A stretch of 64,000 nucleotides of DNA from Sphingomonas glaciei (GTDB lineage Bacteria > Pseudomonadota > Alphaproteobacteria > Sphingomonadales > Sphingomonadaceae). Shown piece by piece: positions 28,401 through 36,301 of the stretch (position 1 is its first letter; each line of letters starts with the position of its first letter). The notes below the pieces were generated by a model, which searched no databases, had not been told where the DNA came from, and worked only from the letters and a program-made list of their open reading frames with translations. A program made the position numbers and the translations under genes. The stretch is taken from NCBI RefSeq assembly GCF_023380025.1, contig NZ_CP097253.1, positions 868,001 through 932,000 of the forward strand, given 5' to 3'.

Positions 28401-29313
28401 GGGCGTTCCTCCTTTGTGCGTCATCGCAGGGCCGACCGCCAGCGGCAAGTCGGGTCTGGCGGTCACGCTTGCTCAACGCGCGAACGGCGTGATCGTCAAC
28501 GCCGACAGCGCTCAGGTTTATTCGGACCTGCAAGTGCTGAGCGCGCGGCCCGGCGCCGACGAGATGGGCGGCATCGAACATCGCCTTTTCGGCCACCGTG
28601 ATGGCGCCGTCTCCTGCAGCGCTGCCGACTGGGCAAGCGAGGCCAGGGCGGTGATCGCCGAGGTGCAGGGACGCGGCCAGTTGCCGATCCTTGTCGGCGG
28701 GACTGGCCTCTACCTCCGCACCCTTCTCGACGGCATTGCCGAGGTCCCTCCGATCGACCCCGTTACCCGATCCGAGGTCCGAACCGCTCCGGTTGCCGAC
28801 AATCACCGCCGCCTGGCCGAACATGATCCCGAGGCGGCCGCCCACCTTCACCCCAACGACACCACCCGCATCGCCCGCGCCCTGGAAGTTGTGCTGTCGA
28901 CCGGCCGCAACCTTAAAGACTGGCAGGCGCGGACCGTCGGCGGCATCCGCGGCAAAGTGACGCTGTTGGGGACGGTCCTGATGCCCGCGGCCGACATGCT
29001 GTCCGCCGCCATCGACCAGCGCTTCTGCGCGATGGTCGAAGGCGGAGCGATCGACGAGGTCAGCCGCCTGCTCGCCCGCCGGCTCTCCCCCGCCCTGCCG
29101 GTGATGCGCGCCATCGGGGTGCCCGAGATTGTCAGCTTCCTGACCGGCAACACCGACCGATCGGCAATGATCGCCGCCGGGCAGCTCGCTACCCGGCAAT
29201 ATGCCAAGCGCCAGCGGACCTGGTTCCGGGGGCAGGAGCTGGGTCTGGCGCGAGAAGCCGATCGCGACGCCGCCTTGCGCGGCCTTCTCGCCGACGCCAA
29301 GGAAAGCGGATGA
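28393..29313 (+). CDS. miaA: tRNA dimethylallyltransferase
   Basis: A 306-residue enzyme that adds a dimethylallyl group to A37 of tRNAs reading UNN codons. The P-loop IAGPTASGKS is near the start, VNADSAQVYSDL follows, and LVGGTGLYLRTLL and ATRQYAKRQRTWFR are the other signatures. ATG 28393 lies inside the divergent serB start region, the two genes sharing 8 bases. Its stop overlaps the following reductoisomerase start (ATGA). Confidence 0.96.
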   Translation: MNKGVPPLCVIAGPTASGKSGLAVTLAQRANGVIVNADSAQVYSDLQVLSARPGADEMGGIEHRLFGHRDGAVSCSAADWASEARAVIAEVQGRGQLPILVGGTGLYLRTLLDGIAEVPPIDPVTRSEVRTAPVADNHRRLAEHDPEAAAHLHPNDTTRIARALEVVLSTGRNLKDWQARTVGGIRGKVTLLGTVLMPAADMLSAAIDQRFCAMVEGGAIDEVSRLLARRLSPALPVMRAIGVPEIVSFLTGNTDRSAMIAAGQLATRQYAKRQRTWFRGQELGLAREADRDAALRGLLADAKESG

Positions 29314-30272
29314 TAGGCGACGCCGACCTCGATCCCGCTCCGTTGGCCGGGCGCACCGTCGCGATCATCGGCTTCGGCAACCAGGGCCGCGCCCAGGCGC
29401 TCAACCTGCGCGACAGCGGAATCGCCGTCCGCGTCGGATTGCGGCCCGGTAGCCAGCGCGAGGAACATGCACGCGGCCAGGGCCTGACTGTGCTCGCGCC
29501 CGTCGAGGCCGTGCAAGGGGCCGACATCGTCGCCCTGCTCGCCCCCGACGAACATCTCCCGTCCATCTATGCGGGGATCGAAGCCGCGCTGAAGCCCGGC
29601 GCGGCGCTGGATTTCGCCCATGGCCTGTGCATCCATTACGGTCTGATCGAGCCGCGCGCCGACCTCGACGTCATCATGGTTGCACCGAAGGGCCCCGGCG
29701 CGGCCCTGCGCCGCCTGTATGGGGAAGGCCGCGGCATGGTGGCGCTGGCCGCAGTCGCGCAGGATGCGACCGGCGCGGCCTGGCCGCTCACCCTCGCCTA
29801 TGCCCAGGCGCTCGGCAGCGGGCGGAAGGGCGCAGGCGTGCTCCGCTCGACCTTTGAGCAAGAGACGCTGTCCGACCTGTTCAACGAGGCCGCGGTGGTG
29901 TGGGGCGCGGTCCCGGCCCTGCTCGAAGCGGGCTTCGACACGTTGGTGGAGGCCGGGATCGATCCGCAACTCGCCTATCTCGAATGCGTGTCCGAACTGA
30001 AGCTGCTCGCCGATCTGGTCGAAGCCCGCGGCATCGCCGGCATGCGCGAGGCGATCAGCAATACCGCCGAACTCGGCGCCTCGCTCGGCGGGCCATGGCT
30101 GGTCGACGATGGGGTGAAACACCGGATGAGGGCCGTCCTTGCCGGCCTCAGCGGCGATGCCTTTGCCCGCTCGCTCACTGCCGAAGCGTCGGCCAACTAT
30201 CCCCGGCTGCGCGCCGAACGCCGAACCGCTGCGTCCTCGGCGCTGGAAGCCGCCCGCAAGTCGCTACTTTAG
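29310..30272 (+). CDS. Ketol-acid reductoisomerase-like enzyme (solitary, divergent)
   Basis: A 320-residue protein clearly of the class I KARI family (branched-chain amino acid synthesis, NADPH and Mg2+). The nucleotide motif is GFGNQGRAQALNLRDSG, where typical enzymes have GHAHA. The catalytic region keeps FAHGLCIHYG (His about 105), the metal ligands in DLFNEA (about 188-193) and YLECVSELK (about 222), and ISNTAE. It lacks the usual extreme N-terminal strand. It is coupled to miaA by a 4-base overlap and has no ilvB or ilvN beside it. It may be a true IlvC or a divergent paralogue. Confidence 0.85.
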   Translation: MIGDADLDPAPLAGRTVAIIGFGNQGRAQALNLRDSGIAVRVGLRPGSQREEHARGQGLTVLAPVEAVQGADIVALLAPDEHLPSIYAGIEAALKPGAALDFAHGLCIHYGLIEPRADLDVIMVAPKGPGAALRRLYGEGRGMVALAAVAQDATGAAWPLTLAYAQALGSGRKGAGVLRSTFEQETLSDLFNEAAVVWGAVPALLEAGFDTLVEAGIDPQLAYLECVSELKLLADLVEARGIAGMREAISNTAELGASLGGPWLVDDGVKHRMRAVLAGLSGDAFARSLTAEASANYPRLRAERRTAASSALEAARKSLL

Positions 30273-30439
30273 CCGATGACCTCGGGCGCCTGCCAGCGTT
30301 CGCCGACACTGGCGCGCTCGGCATAGACGCGCTGCAGGCGGCGATGCACTCCCGCCGCGACCGGGTCCGTTGCCTTCTCGGCCCGCTCCTCCTCCTCGGC
30401 GGCGCGGCGGGCGAAATAGATGCGGCTGTCCTCGATCAT
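30269..30439 (-). CDS. Small conserved-looking hypothetical protein
   Basis: A 56-residue charged protein starting at ATG 30439 behind AGGAAGG. The sequence is mostly helical, with RRAAEEEERAEKA in the middle, and has no recognised domain. A TTG at 30496 would extend it to 75 residues but lies in the T tract of the terminator for the upstream gene, so the ATG is preferred. Its stop overlaps that of the reductoisomerase gene in a convergent arrangement. Confidence 0.6.
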   Translation of the reverse strand: MIEDSRIYFARRAAEEEERAEKATDPVAAGVHRRLQRVYAERASVGERWQAPEVIG

Positions 30440-30494
30440 GATCCGCCCTTCCTCGGTCCGGATCCGAAACCATAGCAGATGATCGCCAATCCGC

Positions 30495-30553
30495 AAAAAA
30501 AGGGGCGCCCGGACCAGCCGGACGCCCCTCGTTCGAGACCCTTGAGAAGGGTC
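30495..30553 (-). terminator. Intrinsic terminator of the outer-membrane protein gene
   Basis: On the minus strand, a 7-base hairpin (30537-30553) begins 6 bases after the stop. It is followed by a second hairpin with an 11-base stem including one G-U pair and a 5-base loop (30502-30528), which runs straight into seven T residues (30495-30501). This is the clearest factor-independent terminator in the window. Confidence 0.92.
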
Positions 30554-30559
30554 GGTCGT

Positions 30560-31150
30560 TTAGAAGCGGGTACCGACCGTCGCGGCGACCTGATGGCGCA
30601 CGAGATCGCCCTCATAGTTGCTGTAGCGATACTCGCCGCCCACGTACGACTTGCCGGTGAGCGCGAACTGCGCGCCGGCACCCAGACGGTAACCGTCCAC
30701 ATTGTCGGTGTAGGTGGTGTAAGTGGGCACCGGGGTGAGGCGCGTGACGGTCTCGGCCAGTGTGAAGCGGGCGTTGGTGTAGCCGCCCTTCAGATAGACG
30801 TTGCTGCCGTCCGCACCCAGCGGGAAGCTGACTCGGCCACCGGCGTAGAGGTCACGACCGGCGCTGATCTTGCCGGCAAACGTATTCTTCTTGGCGGTCG
30901 AGTCCGAGGCCTCGAGATCGGCGCCCAGGGACACGCCATTGCCCAGTGCTACGTCGTAGCCGACACCAAGGCCGTAAAGCACGCCCTCGTCCTTGAACTT
31001 GCCATTCGCGACGGCGTCCGAGATATCGAGACGCAGGGCATCATAGCCCACCAGCGCCTCGACGCGCGGACCCTGCGGCGCCTGCGCAAGCGCCGGGGTG
31101 GCGGCAAGGGCGACTGTGGCGACGGCGGTCAGCGCAACAAACTTTTTCAC
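30560..31150 (-). CDS. Outer-membrane beta-barrel protein
   Basis: A 196-residue protein with a signal peptide cleaved after the AxA in TPALAQA, then alternating polar and hydrophobic strands ending in a terminal aromatic (VGTRF), the usual outer-membrane insertion signal. It resembles small OmpA-barrel/porin-family proteins of alphaproteobacteria, probably eight strands; no OmpA peptidoglycan domain is present. GTG 31150 is chosen because GGGAGA lies 6 bases upstream and the signal peptide begins there (KKFVALTAV). That ribosome-binding site is buried in a long leader stem. A strong terminator follows, so it is transcribed alone. Confidence 0.88.
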   Translation of the reverse strand: MKKFVALTAVATVALAATPALAQAPQGPRVEALVGYDALRLDISDAVANGKFKDEGVLYGLGVGYDVALGNGVSLGADLEASDSTAKKNTFAGKISAGRDLYAGGRVSFPLGADGSNVYLKGGYTNARFTLAETVTRLTPVPTYTTYTDNVDGYRLGAGAQFALTGKSYVGGEYRYSNYEGDLVRHQVAATVGTRF

Positions 31151-31156
31151 AGATAT

Positions 31157-31248
31157 TCTCCCGATCTTTTCATTGGAGCAGCCCAAAGCAACTCGCTGCT
31201 CACGGCCAGATGTGGTGCCGTGTGCGAGAATGAAAGATGATCGGGAGA
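31157..31248 (-). promoter_or_regulatory. Structured 5' leader: three-way junction hiding the ribosome-binding site
   Basis: The 92 bases before the outer-membrane protein gene can fold into a closed three-way junction. The outer stem pairs 31157-31166 with 31239-31248 (10 of 10) and, after a 1/3 internal loop, 31168-31174 with 31229-31235 (7 of 7). Inside are two perfect hairpins that abut each other: 31176-31182 with 31195-31201, and 31202-31206 with 31217-31221. The ribosome-binding site GGGAGA is the end of the outer stem, 6 bases from GTG. It could be a thermosensor, ligand-responsive leader or RNA-binding-protein target. Pairing is read directly; function is inferred. Confidence 0.7.
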
Positions 31249-31271
31249 AGAAGTTGCGCCGTTCATGTGCG

Positions 31272-31320
31272 GGCAAGGCAAATACCTTGCCGCTGCCATG
31301 TTGATGAACAATGGTTCATC
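31272..31320. repeat. Two inverted repeats between purC and the outer-membrane protein gene
   Basis: GGCAAGG/CCTTGCC with a 6-base loop lies at 31272-31291, and GATGAAC/GTTCATC with a 4-base centre lies at 31303-31320. Neither has a T tract on either strand. They lie upstream of the structured leader, where the promoter of the outer-membrane protein gene must be, so the second may be an operator; they could also end the purC transcript. Confidence 0.45.
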
Positions 31321-31372
31321 TTACTGACTGGCGACGCTTAATCTGGGTTTCGCTTCTCCAGTCACACAGATG

Positions 31373-32155
31373 TTACTTGCCGCGTTTCTTGCGATGACTG
31401 TCGAAGTCCAAGACACTGTTCTCGCCTTCCTGCCCTTCAAGCAGGCCAAGCCGGCGCGCGACTTCCTGATAGGCCTCGGCTTCGCCGCCAAGACCCTGCC
31501 GAAAGCGGTCTTTGTCGAGCTTCTCGCCCGAGCGCATGTCCCACAGGCGGCACCCGTCCGGACTGATCTCGTCGGCCAGGATGATGCGCGCGAAGTCGTT
31601 CTCCCACACCCGTCCGAACTCCAGCTTGAAGTCGACCAACCGGATGCCGATCGCCGCGAACAGCCCGGCCATGAAATCGTTCACCCGGATCGCCATGTCG
31701 GCGATGTCGTTCATCTCCTCCTGGCTGGCCCAGCCGAAGCAGGCGATGTGCTCGTCGGTGACAAGAGGGTCGCCCAGCGCATCGTCCTTGAGGTAATATT
31801 CGATGATCGTGCGCGGCAGCTGCGTGCCTTCCTCGATTCCGAGGCGCTTGGACAGCGAACCCGCCGCGACGTTGCGGACGACGACCTCGATCGGCACGAT
31901 CTCGACCTGCCGGATCAGCTGCTCGCGCATGTTGAGGCGGCGGATGAAATGCGTCGGGACGCCGATCGTCGCGAGTGAGGTGAAGATATGCTCGGAAATC
32001 CGGTTGTTGATCACACCCTTGCCGCTGATCGTGCCACGCTTCTGCGCGTTGAAGGCGGTGGCGTCGTCCTTGAAATACTGGATCAGCGTGCCGGGCTCGG
32101 GACCCTCATAGAGGATCTTGGCCTTGCCTTCGTAGATCTGCCGGCGGCGAGCCAT
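31373..32155 (-). CDS. purC: Phosphoribosylaminoimidazole-succinocarboxamide synthase
   Basis: A 260-residue SAICAR synthetase of de novo purine synthesis, ligating aspartate to CAIR with ATP. The start [41 protein letters not shown] and [14 protein letters not shown] are the family blocks. The length is normal. The purS-purQ-purL genes that often follow purC in alphaproteobacteria are absent; an outer-membrane protein gene follows instead. Confidence 0.97.
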   Translation of the reverse strand: MARRRQIYEGKAKILYEGPEPGTLIQYFKDDATAFNAQKRGTISGKGVINNRISEHIFTSLATIGVPTHFIRRLNMREQLIRQVEIVPIEVVVRNVAAGSLSKRLGIEEGTQLPRTIIEYYLKDDALGDPLVTDEHIACFGWASQEEMNDIADMAIRVNDFMAGLFAAIGIRLVDFKLEFGRVWENDFARIILADEISPDGCRLWDMRSGEKLDKDRFRQGLGGEAEAYQEVARRLGLLEGQEGENSVLDFDSHRKKRGK

Positions 32156-32231
32156 GGGCGTACGCTTTCATCTGGAGGTCGGTTCGCCACGCCATAGAAG
32201 CCGCCCGCGCGCGGCGCAACGAAGCTCCGGC

Positions 32232-33014
32232 CTAGACGAAGATCGCGACGGTCTGGCTTCCGGCCAGCACCCGGCGGCCCGCCGCGTCCCACACCGACAT
32301 CGCCTGGCGCGAATAGCCGTCGGCGGTGCTCTGCGACGTGGCATGGCACAGGTACCAGGCCGCGGCGTCGTCGGGCAGCCGGTCGAGGTCGAAATTCCAC
32401 GACAGGCTGCTGATCACGCCGAATTCCGGGAATGCCGGCATCGAGGCCGGCGGAAGCACGTCGGCCAGCGCGATCAGCGAGACCAGGGGATCGGCCCCGT
32501 CGGCATCGCGCATCCGCGCCCACATCACGAATTCGGGCTCACCGCCGCTGAAGGGCAATCCGCCCGACACGTGGCGGATGTCGTAATTGGTGGCGAAAGT
32601 CGGCCCCTGCCCTGCCTTCAGCACCGCCGGCAGGTCGTCAGGGGCCGGAGCGGCGGGAGCGATCGCCCGCTCGTGCATTACCTTAGACGGCCGGGCCGCG
32701 CCGCAAAAAAAGGTCAGCCGGGCGGCAAGTCCCGCTTCGCCGTGGACGTCGACACCGACGGTGGTCGCCGACTTGCCGCGGCGCAGGACAGTCGGCTGCA
32801 GGGTCAGCCGGCCGGCCGCAGGTCCGACGAACGCCGCCTGGACCGACCGAAGGGGCGGCAGGTCGGGAACGGTGTGCGCCGCTGCCGCCCAGCCCAAGGC
32901 TGCCGTCATGCCGCCATAGAGCGTCCGCCCCTGGCTCCAGCTCGGCGGCGCCTCGAGGGTCAGCGGGTCGCCCGACAGCGAGGCGACGACGGTGGCAAGC
33001 GAAGGATGGTCCAT
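32232..33014 (-). CDS. Acyl-CoA thioesterase family protein (double hotdog)
   Basis: A 260-residue protein with the TesB-like double-hotdog layout. The N-terminal half contains WSQGRTLYGGMTAALGWAAA and the C-terminal half SLSWNFDLDRLP and CHATSQSTADGYSRQ, close to the active-site region of TesB-type thioesterases. It would hydrolyse acyl-CoA esters; chain-length preference is unknown. It lies 8 bases after the Ca2+/H+ antiporter gene on the same strand, so the two are probably cotranscribed. Confidence 0.85.
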   Translation of the reverse strand: MDHPSLATVVASLSGDPLTLEAPPSWSQGRTLYGGMTAALGWAAAAHTVPDLPPLRSVQAAFVGPAAGRLTLQPTVLRRGKSATTVGVDVHGEAGLAARLTFFCGAARPSKVMHERAIAPAAPAPDDLPAVLKAGQGPTFATNYDIRHVSGGLPFSGGEPEFVMWARMRDADGADPLVSLIALADVLPPASMPAFPEFGVISSLSWNFDLDRLPDDAAAWYLCHATSQSTADGYSRQAMSVWDAAGRRVLAGSQTVAIFV

Positions 33015-33022
33015 GGGGCCTG

Positions 33023-34096
33023 TCAGGGAATGATGGTGGTTAGTAGATAGGCCGCGAAGATGGCCAGGTGCACCGACCCGTGCAGCAGCGTCGTCCGCCC
33101 CCGCGCCAGCGACAGGCTGCCGATGAACAGCGTCAGCGCCAGCAGGGTCACGCTCTTGTTGTCGAGCCCGAGCGCCAGCGGCAGCCCGAGCGCGAAGGAA
33201 GCGACTGTCACCGCCGGAATGGTCAGCCCGATCGTCGCCAGCGCCGATCCCAGCGCCAGGTTCAGGCTGGTCTGCAGGCGGTTGGACCGCGCCGCGCGGA
33301 CCGCGGCCACGCCTTCGGGGAGAAGAACGATCGCAGCAATGGCAATACCGACCAGGGTTAGTGGCAGGCCGGCGGAGGTCACCGCTTGTTCGAGCGGCTT
33401 GGACAGCGACTTGGCGAGCAGGATTACCGCGCCCAGGCTGATCAACAGTATGCCGAAGGAGATCCAGGTGGTCCTAAGGTCGGGCCGCTCCGCATGCGCT
33501 TCAGGAGACTTCTGGAGATCGCCCCGAGGCAGGAAATAGTCACGGTTGCCGACGGTCTGGACAAACACGAACACCAGATAGAGGATCAGCGAAAAGGCTG
33601 CGACGAACGCCAGCTGGGTGTTGCTGTAGACCGGTCCCGCTACGCTGGTGGTGAAGTTCGGAAGCACCAAGGTCAGCACCATCAGTGTCGCCAGCGTGCT
33701 CAGCGCCGCGGTTGCGCCGGTGCGGGTGAACCGCACTTCCTTCTGGTGCCGCGACGCCGCGATCAGGCACAGGCCGAGCAGCAGGTTCATGATGATCATC
33801 GCCGCCGCAAACACCGTGTCGCGGGCGAGGGTCGAAGCCGCGTCACGGTTGGCGAGCATCAGCGACAGGATCAGCCCGACCTCGATGATCGTCACCGCGA
33901 CCGCCAGGATCAGGGTGCCGAACGGCTCGCCCACCCGGTGCGCAACCAACTCAGCATGATGCACCGCGGCGATCACGACCCCGATCAGCACTGCGCCAGT
34001 GACGAGCGGCGGAATGCTGATCGACACGCCGGCGACGATCAACGCCCACCCCAGCAACGGGCCTACAATACTCGCCCAACTTCCAAGTCTCGCCAT
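33023..34096 (-). CDS. Calcium/proton antiporter (CaCA family, ChaA-like)
   Basis: A 357-residue membrane protein with about eleven hydrophobic segments in two related halves. The acidic alpha-repeat motifs are EVGLILSLMLAN in the first half and LLPEGVAAVRAARSNRLQTSLNLALGSALATIGL in the second; these acidic residues bind the cation. The middle has a polar cytoplasmic stretch. It would extrude Ca2+ (or Na+/K+ as for ChaA) in exchange for H+. ATG 34096 follows GGAGGGGG. Confidence 0.92.
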   Translation of the reverse strand: MARLGSWASIVGPLLGWALIVAGVSISIPPLVTGAVLIGVVIAAVHHAELVAHRVGEPFGTLILAVAVTIIEVGLILSLMLANRDAASTLARDTVFAAAMIIMNLLLGLCLIAASRHQKEVRFTRTGATAALSTLATLMVLTLVLPNFTTSVAGPVYSNTQLAFVAAFSLILYLVFVFVQTVGNRDYFLPRGDLQKSPEAHAERPDLRTTWISFGILLISLGAVILLAKSLSKPLEQAVTSAGLPLTLVGIAIAAIVLLPEGVAAVRAARSNRLQTSLNLALGSALATIGLTIPAVTVASFALGLPLALGLDNKSVTLLALTLFIGSLSLARGRTTLLHGSVHLAIFAAYLLTTIIP

Positions 34097-34182
34097 GCCC
34101 CCTCCATGGAAAATGGGGGCGCAGATGTCGAGCGCTGGAAGGGTCAATGGCCGCGAAAGGTCACGATCCTTCCCACGCTAGG

Positions 34183-34210
34183 CGAAGCCGGGGCGCTGGC
34201 CCCGGCTTCG
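34183..34210 (-). terminator. 12-base perfect hairpin downstream of the S9 peptidase gene
   Basis: CGAAGCCGGGGC pairs perfectly with GCCCCGGCTTCG around a GCTG loop. It starts 22 bases past the S9 peptidase stop and lies before the antiporter gene on the same strand. No T run follows, so it may be a GC-only terminator or an mRNA 3'-end protector. Confidence 0.55.
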
Positions 34211-34232
34211 TTGAGCATACGAGGCAAGCGGA

Positions 34233-36251
34233 CTATTTGCCGCCCATCGCTTCCTTCAGGCCCGGGGCGAATTCGGCACCGTGCGGGACCTTGGCGGTCG
34301 ACATGGCGAGCGTGTCGCCAATCGGCTCCGCCCGACCACCGAGGCACTTCGACAGGAAGTTCTCGGTCACCGCATTGAATGCGATGTTGTTGACCGGACG
34401 GGCAAAGCCATGGCCCTCGTCGGGGAACAGGACATAGGTCACGGGGATGTCGCGGCTGCGCATGGCCTCGACGATCTGGTCGGCCTCGGCCTGCTTGACC
34501 CGCGGATCGTTGGCGCCCTGCCCGATCAGCAGCGGGCGCTGGATCTTGTCGGCCGAGAACAGTGGCGAGCGCTCCTTCAGCCAGGCCTTGCCGGCCTCAG
34601 TGTTCGGGTCGGCCATCCGTCCGTACAGCTGGGCACGCCCGGCTTCCCAATAGGCCGGGATCGACGCGAGCAGCGTGTTAAGGTTGGACGGCGCGACGAT
34701 CGCGACACCGCAGGCGAACTCGGTCGGGGTGAAGGCCATTCCGGCAAGCGTCGCATAGCCACCGTAACTGCCGCCCATGATCGCTACCTTGTCGTCGGTG
34801 GTGATCCCGTTCTTCACCGCCCAGTTGACCGCGTCGAGCAGATCGTTTTGCATCTCGCGGCCCCACGTGCCGTTGCCGGCCGCCAGGAATTTCTTCCCGA
34901 ATCCGGTCGAAGCGCGGAAATTGACGCTCATCACCGCATAGCCGCGATTGGCCAGCCACTGGTGGTAGCCGTTAAAGCCATAGCCATCGCGTCCCCATGG
35001 CCCGCCATGGACCAGCAACACCATCGGCACTGCCTTGTCGGGCCTGCCGTCGCCATTGCTGTCGCTTCCCGGCGGCAGGGTCAGGTAGCTCGGCAGGGTG
35101 AGGCCATCGCGGCTCTTGATCTCCAGCGTCTGCATCGGGCTGAGCGGCAGGCCGGCCAGCGCCGGGCGGCTGTCGAACAGCTTGGTCAGCTTCTTGGCCT
35201 GGCGATCGTAGAGATAGGTCGAACTTGGCCGGTCGGCATCGGCGGCTCCGACCACCCATAGCCGGTCGTCGGTGGTCCGCGACGAAATGCCGAAGTCGCC
35301 CTTCAGCTGCGTCTTGAGGAAGGCGAGGTCGCCGGCGATGGCATTGCCGACCGGCTTCCAGTCGTTGCGCAGGTAATTGACCGAATAACCTTCGAGCTCG
35401 CCGGTGCGCGGGTTGGCGATGCCGCCGCCGATGTCGGCCCGTGCATCCTGCGCGACCACCCGGGTCTTGCCGCTGGCGACGTCCTGCGCGACCAGCGCCG
35501 CCGTGTCGCGGCCGCGGCTGTCGACCCAGTAGAGCGTCTTGCCATCGGCGGTGAACCCGGCCGGCGATGTGGTTTGCGCATCTTCCAGACCGACGCTCGC
35601 GAACGGGGTCGCCGCCGCCTTGTTGTTCTCGATCCGAAAGAAATCGGTGCCGCCGTCCTTGCGCGGCTTGCTCGCCATGCGGACGTTGAGGTTCGCATCG
35701 GCGACAAAACCGGCGAACTCACCTTCGTTCATCAATACCGGCGTGGTCTTGCCGGTCTTTAGGTCAAGGCTGTGGACGTCGTGCCACTTGGGGTCGCGAT
35801 TGTTGAGGCCGATCAGTATCCGGTCGCGGATGGTCGGCGAAATGCTCATCACCTGGACGGTGGTCTTGGTGAACGGGGTCAGCAGTTTCGCGTCGCCGCC
35901 GGTCGGGCTGGCGGCGTACAGCAGGAAGTCCTCGTCGCCGCCCTTGTCGTTGACGAACAGCACCGAAGAGCTGTCCGGCGCCCAGAAATAGCTGCGGATC
36001 GGGCGGGTCTTCTCGGCCGTGACCGCCTTGGCGGCGGCGGGGTTGGACGCGGGCGCGACCCAGATGTTCATCACCCCATCGACCGGCGCGGTCCAGCTCA
36101 ACCACTTGCCGTCGGGTGAGATACGGGCGTTCGCCTTTTCGGGGTTGCCGAACAGGACGTCGCGGGGGATCAGCGGCAGGTTTGTCTGTGCCACGGCGGC
36201 TCCAGTCACGAATGTGGCGGCCGCGGTAGCGGCAAGAAGCAGTCGGCGCAT
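34233..36251 (-). CDS. S9 family peptidase (prolyl oligopeptidase type), exported
   Basis: A 672-residue protein with a signal peptide (MRRLLLAATAAATFVTGAAVAQ). An N-terminal beta-propeller spans about 40-370. The C-terminal alpha/beta-hydrolase domain has the nucleophile in GGSYGGY (Ser about 495), and the acid and His in the last 100 residues (QGANDPRV, DEGHGF). It resembles acylaminoacyl-peptidase/DPP-like enzymes that cut short peptides in the periplasm. It is a single-gene unit by spacing and fits the peptide-scavenging theme of the operon at 41320-46419. Confidence 0.93.
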   Translation of the reverse strand: MRRLLLAATAAATFVTGAAVAQTNLPLIPRDVLFGNPEKANARISPDGKWLSWTAPVDGVMNIWVAPASNPAAAKAVTAEKTRPIRSYFWAPDSSSVLFVNDKGGDEDFLLYAASPTGGDAKLLTPFTKTTVQVMSISPTIRDRILIGLNNRDPKWHDVHSLDLKTGKTTPVLMNEGEFAGFVADANLNVRMASKPRKDGGTDFFRIENNKAAATPFASVGLEDAQTTSPAGFTADGKTLYWVDSRGRDTAALVAQDVASGKTRVVAQDARADIGGGIANPRTGELEGYSVNYLRNDWKPVGNAIAGDLAFLKTQLKGDFGISSRTTDDRLWVVGAADADRPSSTYLYDRQAKKLTKLFDSRPALAGLPLSPMQTLEIKSRDGLTLPSYLTLPPGSDSNGDGRPDKAVPMVLLVHGGPWGRDGYGFNGYHQWLANRGYAVMSVNFRASTGFGKKFLAAGNGTWGREMQNDLLDAVNWAVKNGITTDDKVAIMGGSYGGYATLAGMAFTPTEFACGVAIVAPSNLNTLLASIPAYWEAGRAQLYGRMADPNTEAGKAWLKERSPLFSADKIQRPLLIGQGANDPRVKQAEADQIVEAMRSRDIPVTYVLFPDEGHGFARPVNNIAFNAVTENFLSKCLGGRAEPIGDTLAMSTAKVPHGAEFAPGLKEAMGGK

Positions 36252-36301
36252 CGATTATCTCCCCATTTCGACTCCGAGTCGAAGAGCGAGTTTAACGCCA
36301 A

